64,000 nt of DNA. Source: Copromyces sp. CBS 386.78. Taxonomy: Eukaryota; Ascomycota; Sordariomycetes; Sordariales; Sordariaceae. A model generated the notes under the pieces. The model saw nothing but the letters and a program-made list of their open reading frames with translations. It made no database searches and was not told where the DNA came from. A program made the position numbers and the translations under genes. Shown here piece by piece: positions 55,980-64,000 of this stretch. Location of the stretch: assembly GCA_030685235.1 (NCBI GenBank), contig MU839176.1, positions 62,001 to 126,000 of the forward strand. The letters are read 5' to 3'. Positions within the stretch are counted from its first letter, which is position 1. Each line of letters opens with the position of its first letter.

Positions 55980-58900
55980 CCCGCTTTTTCTTTCCCAAAT
56001 CTATTTATTATCTTTTTATTATAATATTGCAATTCGTATTGTAAAAGACTTACGTTTTTTATAAAGTATAAGTGCCGCTGTTAATTGTAGATGTGTATAC
56101 TATATACGGACTATCCTATATACCCTATATAAATTGAAATCTTAATAATTTAAAACGCGGAAATTTACTACATTATAAAAATATTAAATTTTTATAACCC
56201 TATTAAAATCTATTATATTTAATTACGTTTATACTAAAATTAATAAATTTACTAACGATATTTATTATTATTTAATAAAAGCGTAAAATAATATTTTTAA
56301 ATCTATTAATTACCCTAGCCGGCTCCTTTATTTTCCTATATTGCCGCTATATAATTTCCTATGCCCTGCTATTTTCGCCGTTTCGCCGGCGATAATATTT
56401 ACTATAATCCCGTCGCGGCTTACTAAATATTTAACGATAGGTCGGGTATTTATTTTATTTACGGTTCGGTACGATCGTTTTACGAGAGTTTTCTAATAAA
56501 TTTAAAAGGTATATTGCTATAACTTCCGGCTACGCCCTACAAGAATTCCTATTGCCCGTTATTACTTCTTTTATAATTTTATTTACTTATTAGAAGAGAT
56601 TATTATTATACTATAAACCTTCTATAAATCTTTCTAAAATTCCTCTTTCTCTATATATTCACCCCCCGCTTCTATTTCTATTCTTTCGGGCTTTATTAAA
56701 AGCCTAATATTTTTCTCTCCTCCTAATTCGATAGACCTTTAGGGTTTTATTATTATTATTCCCCCTACTAAACCAATTTAATTACGTTCTAGTACTCAAT
56801 TCCGCTAAATAATTAAATTATAATTATATTTAATAAAGACTTCGCCGAATTTATTACTATCCTTATCTTCGAGAGTAGTAAAAGGAATTATATTATATAG
56901 CGCTATATTATTATCATTTATATTTTATCCCGTTTGTAATTCGATATTTATTAATCTATAAATCTCCTACTTTATTATTCTAGCCTTCCCGAATATAAAA
57001 ATATTAAAAGGCGCGAAGATTAGGATATAGAATAATAATAAATATTAATATTATTTATAAGTAAATTCTTACCTTATATTTAAAATAAATTCCATTATTA
57101 TAACTTATTTACCGTTTATAAAGCTCTCGAATGGGCTTATATATATTATTGCCCTAAAGATATTACTGGCTATTACGAAGTTTTAAAACAATTCCGCGAA
57201 ACTATACTTTCTAAATATTTTAGTATTATTAAATTCGCTAACCGTTTTTAAATTATTTAGGATAAGCTCGCTAAAATAGATTCTAAATACGCCGAAATTT
57301 AGACAGCCTAATTAATTAATTACTTCCTTATCGGTTTAGGCTTAAATTATAATAATTTTATATCCAAATTCGTTTAAAAGTATATTCTTCTCCCTAAAAA
57401 GAACAATTAAGGAATTATTACCCGGTACGCCATTACCCTAGACCGGGCTAAGAGGGACGTTAAATACGAAGAAGGATTAATTAATTAACGTAAAGAATAG
57501 TTAACGAATAAACTTATATTCGATTTAGAAGCTGCTATAACCGCTTATATCGCCCAAAACCCTACCCTTTTCCTATTTAAACCGAAGTCTAATAATAAAA
57601 AATTATAAAGTAATAGTAAACGCCCTTAAATACTTTATTCGGTATATAAAACATTAAACTATAATAATATTCGTTATAATAAATAATATCCTAAAAAGTA
57701 CGGTAAAAATTAAAACTCGGCCTCCAACGATACTATTAGATTTCAACCCTCCTAAATTACTTTATTTATTATAAGTTTAGAAAGGGATTAGTCCAATAAT
57801 AAATATAAAAATTATCGCCCTAATAAACGCTCCCGTACTGATTAGGATACTACCAGCCTACAATCTATTACCATTTCTTTAAAACTTATAAACTTTATAG
57901 TATTTAACCCACTGTTCGTTTATTTAACCCCCTATTAATTTATTAATCCGGCCGTCCTACTACTCTTATAATAGAAGAGAACATAAAATTCCTACGCTAC
58001 CCCCCTACTATTTATTAATATTATTTTATTTTAATCCCCTTTTCCTACTATTATTCCGCTATTTAATTCTAAATTTACAGGGCGTATTACCGCCTTATCG
58101 GCTTTAAAATCCCACCGTACCTACTTATAAAATTTCAAATATATTATTATTCTCAACTTTAGAGCCGCTAGCCACTTATTTTATACTAAAGCCGGCTTTT
58201 AAAGCCTACACCCTTATACCGGCCCCCTAATTATAAGGATAAATAATATAGAAATTACTCTAAAAGCGACCAATATTTACTAACTCCTAATTATTTTTAA
58301 AGGCAAATTATTTTTTATATTTTTACAAACTTATTACTCTCCTAAAATAATTTATAATTTCGTTTTTATCTCCTAATTTAATTATTTAAGCTTCGTTATA
58401 ATATTTGGAAATAGCGTCGTTACAAGTATTTCTAATTATAGGATCCGCTTTCGAAGCTTCGAATCTAATAGGGTCTATATTTTAAATTAATTAACTAATA
58501 TTCTTAAGTACCGCTTCGCTCTTACTACCTATATTATCGAACGTAAACAATTAAAAATCTAATACAATCAATTCGTTTACTTTAATAAAAGGAATATTAT
58601 TTCCCTCTAGAAGATATCTATTAATATTTATTCTATCCCCGACTCCTATTTCTATAATAAATACATATTTAACCGCTTTAAATAAATTCCCTATAAAGGT
58701 TTAATATATAAAGGGATACGTCCTCTCGAATACATTTATATAAATATATATAGCCTATTCTACTTTAAAAGTTTATAAAAATAACGCTATTAAATAATAA
58801 TTATTAATAATTTTACTTAATATATTTAGGTTTACGCCGTTAAAACTAAGGACGAATTCCCCCAAGTTATTACTAAATAATTCTACGAATTTAATAGGCT

Positions 58901-60057
58901 AAAATAATCTATATATTACTTTTACTTTAATTAGGCTAGCGAGAATACTAGTAGGAAATTTTAATTATAATATTAAAACTATTTTATTATATTAATATAC
59001 TCTATAATTAACTAATATAAATAGAATAGTATTTTAGAATATTTTAATAAAATTTTATAAGAACGCCTTACTACTATTTTATTTAATAATAGTTTTAACC
59101 GTTGCCTTTGGCCAATCGTCTTCTAAATAGTCGTTTACCTTAAGAACCAGTATCCTAATTATATAATAAATAAAACGCTATATAAAATATAGATTAACTA
59201 TAAGCCTAATCTTTCCTACTTAAGAATTATTAACGCCCCCTACTATTATAAATTATCCAACGCTAATTTCCCTAGCAAGTTAGCCCTTACTATTAGCCGC
59301 AGTAAGCTATTAAACTATAAGGGTTCTATAAATTACATTATCCTTACTAAAGGTAATAAAATTATTTCTATTAATAATATAATTGTTAATAAGATATATA
59401 TTTATATCTTTACTAACTTTACACCGGATTTTAACGCCGCCACTTCGCCTACCCTTTATCTTACGCCGGACTCTAATTCTAATACTTCTATTATAGACCT
59501 ATCCGCTTTATTTCCCGATCTTCTAGTAGAGGGGTATATAATTATACTATATAGCCCCCCCGCCGCTTATACCCTACTAATCCCGCCGTTTCCCCGGCCC
59601 CGGTTATTTCCCCGGCTCCCGGCTTCCTATACTTCCGCCTTACTTCTACTGGCTTTATATCTACTACCGGCCTTAACCCCGCTACCAATTTACTCCCCTA
59701 ATATAAATTTAGGGGGAATTCTATTACTATAGCTAAAGGGAATTCCTAATTCGCTTATATTATTTCTACTCTCTTCTACTTAATCATTTAACCCCTTACT
59801 CCTAAATAAATTACTTTAATACTTATTTTAGCCCGAATTACTAATATTATTATCGCTAATTTACAATATTATTTTTATTAGCGGTGATCTAAACTTTTTC
59901 GACCTAGACTACTAGCGTACTATTATAAACCGTTACCCCGAACTCTATCCCCTAAATCTTATTATTTTCGATAGGTAACAATTACTACTAAAAGTAATTA
60001 ATAGTCTTAAATCCAACCTTCTAACCTTTATTACCCTTATTACCTTATTAGCACTAG
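55980..60057 (+). pseudogene. Copia gag, protease and integrase (RIP-inactivated)
   Basis: Plus strand. The gag domain is readable near 57120-57560 (KALEWAYIYYC, LINYFLIGLG, YKTLNYNNIR as remnant of a CCHC knuckle near 57640). Protease near 58150 (AASHLFYTKAGF, in place of DSGASxH). Integrase follows: RPLEHI and similar segments near 58700-59100. A Pro/Leu-rich linker spans about 59500-59750. The frame is cut by a long-TIR element at 60066. Confidence 0.75.
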
Positions 60058-60065
60058 AATTTAAA

Positions 60066-60819
60066 GAGAAACGCTATCTGCACCGCTGCAAAACTCTCAC
60101 TGCACCGCCGCCCCACCCTCGCTCCATCTCTCCCGCGCGCTAATGCACTCCAAAATTTTTGAGCCAATTAAATCGCTCGCATCCATTTGAATCTCCACAC
60201 TCAGCTTGGCAGCGGTATTCTTTCATAGATTTCGCCTAGAAATCTTGGCATTACATTCTTTCATAAAATGTCACGTGCCCAGCCCACCCAGATGTGCACC
60301 CAAATGTGCACCCAGATTGGCCACTTTACAGCGCACTTTACAGCGCACTTAGCAGTACGGTCGCACATCGCACGGTCGTACATCGCTCAATTGAATCGCT
60401 CAATTGAATCGCTCAATTAAATCGCTCAATTAAATCGCTTAGCTGTCAACGACTGTCAGCCAGATGCTAGCGCTTTGTTTACTTGGGGATATCTCGTAAT
60501 GCGCGCGATGGTGGTTTGATTGATTATGAGGGTGATGATGGTGATGGTAGAGAAAGCGATACGATGCAAATTACTAAGTATAACGATTACAAAATCTAGC
60601 CTGTGCAGGGGTTTGAATGTGTAATGGGCTGTAATCTAGGGGCTTGGCGGGCGCGGTACGGTTTGCTAACGCCAAGAACAGGAGCTGTGGACTACGATCT
60701 AGATGCGAGCGATTTGATTGGCTCAAAAATTTTGGGGTGCATTAGCGCGCGGGAGAGATGGGGCGAGGGTGGGGCGGCGGTGTAGTGAGAGTTTTGCAGT
60801 GGTGCAGATAGCGTTTCTC
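60066..60819. mobile_element. Long-TIR element A (MULE-like, 754 bp)
   Basis: Terminal inverted repeats of about 130 bp starting GAGAAACGCTATCTGCACC; 8-bp duplication AATTTAAA at 60058-60065 and 60820-60827. Interior has a 13-base tandem repeat (AATCGCTCAATTG, about 60380-60440), duplicated GCGCACTTTACA blocks and GTGCACCCAGAT units. No transposase. Very little RIP although it sits in RIP-mutated DNA. Mutator-like by TIR length and 8-bp duplication; superfamily not proven. Confidence 0.9.
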
Positions 60820-60827
60820 AATTTAAA

Positions 60828-61062
60828 AACCTTCGAAAGGCTATTAAACGCCCGGACTAGAAAAATTAATATTTAATTATATAAGCCGAATACCAATCCC
60901 TTATCGATAATTAGACCTAGACCTTCGTTCCTTAAAACTTAGGCCGCCGCCTACTATCTAAAAAATAAGTATATAAATTTAAAATTGGTATAAATAGTGA
61001 AATCCTTCGTTATAAAGCTCACTAAGTAATTTAAAGCTTCGAATAATAAGAGGGGATTAATT
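60828..61062 (+). pseudogene. Copia RT, N-terminal segment between the two insertions
   Basis: RIP-mutated Copia sequence left between elements A and B (readable KNKYINLKLV). It joins integrase/linker upstream and the RT palm at 61814 downstream. Confidence 0.6.
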
Positions 61063-61070
61063 ATAATAAA

Positions 61071-61805
61071 GAGAAAGTCTTTTCGGACCGTAGTAAAAGT
61101 CTTCCTATACCGTAGCCCCACCCACTTACACCCTTCCCGCGCGCTAATGCACACCAAAATTTTTAAGCCAATCAAATCGCTCGCATCCAAATTGCGGTCC
61201 ACACTCTACTTCGCCCACCCAGCCCAGATCATAGATGTGCACCCAAATATGCACCCAGATGTGCACCTAGATGTGCACCTAGATGTGCACCCAGATGTGC
61301 ACCCAGATGTGCACCTAGATTAGCCACTTTATAGCGCACTTTATAGCGCACTTAGCGGTACGGTCGCAAACGGTCGCACCCGGACATCGCTCAATTGAAT
61401 CGCTCAATTGAATCGCTCAATTGAATCGCTTAATTGAATTGCTTAACTAACTATCAACAATTGTTAGCAACTGTCAACGACTGTTAGCTAGACGAAAGTG
61501 CGTTATTTACTTAGCGATATCTCGTCTACGTACGATAGTAGTTTAATTAATTATAGGGAAGGTGCACATCTGGGTGTACATCTGGGTGCACATCTGGGTG
61601 CATATCTGGGTGCACATCTGGGTGCATATTTGGGTGCACATCTATGATCTGGGCTGGGTGGGCGAAGTAGAGTGTGGACCGCGATTTGGATGCGAGCGAT
61701 TTGATTGGCTCAAAATTTTTGGTGTGCATTAGCGTAGCTTGGCGCGCGGGAAGGGTGGGGCTACGGTATAGGAAGACTTTTACTACGGTCCGAAAAGACT
61801 TTCTC
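61071..61805. mobile_element. Long-TIR element B (MULE-like, 735 bp)
   Basis: Inverted repeats of roughly 180 bp or more starting GAGAAAGTCTTTTCGGACCG, 8-bp duplication ATAATAAA at 61063-61070 and 61806-61813. Same family as element A: shared GCGCGCTAATGCAC, CAATCAAATCGCTCGCATCC, GCGCACTTTATA and AATCGCTCAATTG blocks. Carries GTGCACCCAGAT-type 12-base tandem arrays in both arms, in inverted orientation (61230-61320 and 61560-61645), so the arms can pair over a long distance. Confidence 0.92.
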
Positions 61806-61813
61806 ATAATAAA

Positions 61814-63110
61814 ATATTTACGTCCGTTATAAAACTTATAAATTATAAATTTATTTTTACCTTCGCTACTACCTTCGATTTAGAATTCGAATAAATAGAC
61901 GTCTAAACTACTTTTTTCTACAGTTTAATTAAGGAAGAAATTTTCGTAGAATAATTATTAAGTATTACCAATAATAACCCTACCTTAGTATATAAATTTA
62001 ACTATACCTTATACAATTTAAAATAAAGCCTTCGGGTCTAGTATAATACCTTAACTAAATTCTTTAATAGTTTTAATTTCTCTCCCTTCTCCGCCGACGC
62101 TACTATTTTTAATAAAGGTACTACTTATATCGCTATTTACGTCGACGATTTCTTTATTACCGGGCTTTCTAAACCCAACGTTTAATAATTTAAAGTTACC
62201 CTTAATAAACGCTTTAAAATAATTAATATAGGACTTTATTCTTATTATTTAAATATATTAATTATTTATAATAGGCTAAACTATATCTTTTAATTAAATT
62301 AAAAAACTTATTTTGAAAAAATATTTAAAGATTTTGGGATATTAAACTACCGGCTAATAATTATATTAATAAATATTAATAAAATATTTAAACTACCCAA
62401 AGGTTTCGAAACTACCGCTGCCGATAAATATTAATATATAAGCACTATTAATTCCCTTATATATACTATATTCGGTATACAATTAGACGTAATTTTTATA
62501 ATATCCTTTTATAACCGCTACTTTGCTAAATTAACCTAATACTATATTATAATTGTAAAACGTATTCTCCGGTACTTTTAAAGTACTTTTATCCTCTATT
62601 TTACTTACACTAATTTATTTATTCTATTTACCAGCTTTTTAAATACGAATTAAAGGGGAGATACTGCTATTAAACGTTCTACTAGAGGTTATATATTCTA
62701 TATCGGTAGTATAATTATTAATTAGTAATTTAAATACTAATAGATTATTATTCTATTTTCTTACGAAGTAGAAGTAATAATATAAATTTAGGCGGCGAAA
62801 GAAACGATATAATTTAGAAGACTATTATTAAACTTCGCCTATCCTCTAATAGACGCTACTATTATTCATTACAATAATTAAAATACTATAGCCCTTACGA
62901 AAAACCTATAGTACTATACCCGTACTAAATATATTAATATTTAATATATATAATATAAGGAGGTTTAAACTGTTAAAAGCGTAAATTTCTAATACGTACC
63001 TATTAAAGAGGAAGTCGCTAATATTTTTACAAAAGCCCTCCTCCGCAGTATTTTCGAACAATATTATTAAATTTTAAGCCTTTTATAATAATATTATCGT
63101 TTTTTAATAA
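61814..63110 (+). pseudogene. Copia reverse transcriptase and RNase H (RIP-inactivated)
   Basis: Plus strand. Clear Ty1/Copia motifs: FYSLIKEEIFVE near 61920, TLYNLK in place of ALYGLK near 62010, the intact catalytic box IAIYVDDFFITG at about 62130-62165, and RNase H segments RSTRGYIFYIGS near 62680 and EVANIFTKALL near 63010. The YVDD box escaped RIP, unlike those of the Gypsy elements. Confidence 0.88.
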
Positions 63111-63720
63111 TATATTTTTAGTACTTATATAGTTAATACTCCCCTATATTTACATACCGCTATTTCTATACCTATTACGAAGTTATTATACCGCTTTATT
63201 ATTTTTTATTATATTTTATATTAGGCTAATCCTTCCTATATATTTCTTACTCCCTCCAATTTACTATCCGTATACTTTAACGGTCTAAGTCGCAATTTCC
63301 TAATTTCCGCGAAATTCCTTAATATAAGAAATTTTAAAAATCGATTTATAAATATTTCTTATCCTTCTTACTACGCTACAACCTTATCTATATTTTTATT
63401 TTATCCGCTTTAACGAAATAAGTCAATTAGTACTAGCCTTATAATTTTACGACTATTAAATCCGGTATTATATTACTTCCCTATTTTTTTTCTTTTCTCT
63501 TACGAATTTTATTATTCCTTTACCTTTTTTTCGTACCTCTATTACTATCCTTTTTCCTATTTACCCCTTATAGTAATAATCCTTTTTTCCTACTGAGTTT
63601 TATTAGTATTAACCGCGTTAGGCTAAGAGAGTATTCTTATAAATAATTTTTTCTCCTTTTCTTTCCTCTTTCCCTCCTTTTCTCTTATCCTCTCCTAATA
63701 GGGCAATCTACGTTTAGATC

Positions 63721-63729
63721 GAGGGGGAG
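63721..63729 (+). other. Copia polypurine tract
   Basis: GAGGGGGAG abuts the 3' LTR. Confidence 0.8.
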
Positions 63730-63916
63730 TATTGAAGCTATTTATATATCTTGGCATTCTTGGTATTAGTAGATACGATCCACATATAGCTACCTTGTAT
63801 ATAAGTCGGACTTAGTCCTCCCTTTTCTCCTCTCTTACTCTCTTCTTCAATTAATCAAGACATTTCACCACTACTCTATCGTCTCACGTAATCACCTCCT
63901 TCGTCATGGTTCAACA
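63730..63916 (+). repeat. Copia 3' LTR (187 bp)
   Basis: Begins TATTGAAGCTATTTATATAT and ends CATGGTTCAACA. RIP is confined to the inner part; the outer ~100 bp are intact, a mirror image of the left LTR. Confidence 0.95.
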
Positions 63917-63921
63917 TGGCG

Positions 63922-64000
63922 GGCCAGACCTTGGGGTGTTTGGGCTGGGCCGCGACCGACCGGGCAATGGCGGGCATGGCGGCGGCGGCAACATTTCTGG
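63922..64000. other. Host DNA resuming after the Copia element
   Basis: GC-rich, no RIP. It originally followed 55720 directly. A GGCGGG/GGCATGGCGGCGG composition may be coding or promoter DNA; too short to decide. Confidence 0.5.

Larger units (their letters stand above)
55721..63916 (+). mobile_element. Ty1/Copia element carrying two long-TIR insertions
   Basis: LTRs of 187 bp (55721-55907 and 63730-63916), target duplication TGGCG (55716-55720 and 63917-63921), a primer-binding site after the left LTR and a purine tract before the right one. gag, protease, integrase and RT/RNase H in Copia order on the plus strand. Without the two insertions and their duplications it is about 6.7 kb. Confidence 0.96.

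Noticed and set aside
61547..61807. Minus-strand frame with repeated HPDVHPDM units
   Set aside because: It is a translation of the 12-base GTGCACCCAGAT array in long-TIR element B; no start context or domain.

Overview
The window looks like a chromosome segment of a filamentous ascomycete (Pezizomycotina). The evidence is short GT-AG introns in the one clearly spliced gene, a stonustoxin-like/GTPase gene pair of a kind seen in fungi, and a very large AT-rich block of repeats that has lost CpA/TpG dinucleotides but kept CpG. That loss is the signature of repeat-induced point mutation (RIP). The species cannot be named from sequence alone.

Layout. (1) 1-4042 is normal-GC host DNA with two same-strand genes: the 3' end of a stonustoxin-family (SNTX-like) protein with a C-terminal fibronectin type III domain, and a 632-residue P-loop GTPase with a cysteine-rich insert. 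A terminal-inverted-repeat element lies between them. (2) 4422-4884 is a small hAT-type MITE with a perfect 8-bp target duplication. (3) About 4980-7116 holds degraded host coding sequence. (4) 7117-19155 is Ty3/Gypsy element 1 (+), split by Gypsy element 2 (-, 10984-16304). (5) 19606-34782 is Gypsy element 3 (-), split by Gypsy element 4 (-, 24912-32951). (6) 34788-35618 is host DNA with a broken spliced gene. (7) 35627-50358 is a hAT transposon whose transposase (-) is split by Gypsy element 5 (+, 37933-48986); element 5 itself carries a 1.34-kb insertion. (8) 50367-51045 is host DNA. (9) 51054-54337 is a second hAT-type element, rich in TAGTA repeats and containing an assembly gap of 97 N. 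(10) 54346-55720 is host DNA with a newly modelled three-exon gene for a 114-residue membrane protein. (11) 55721-63916 is a Ty1/Copia element (+) carrying two related long-TIR elements. (12) 63917-64000 is the resuming host sequence.

Almost every element can be closed exactly: LTR pairs of identical length (211, 211, 232, 245, 194 and 187 bp), matching 5-bp target duplications for all LTR elements, and 8-bp duplications for the hAT-type and long-TIR elements. Removing them restores a nearly gene-dense host region, and in two places the host reading frame rejoins across the target site. All transposon genes are broken by RIP-type stops (TAA/TAG where CAA, CAG or TGG would be expected), so none is expected to be active.

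The most unusual content is (a) an extra reading frame, antisense to pol, between the chromodomain and the 3' LTR of Gypsy elements 1 and 2, conserved in frame in both copies; (b) a different, sense-oriented extra frame of about 460 codons behind pol in Gypsy element 5, preceded by its own pyrimidine-rich leader; and (c) the SNTX-like/GTPase pair. No RNA genes or CRISPR arrays were seen.
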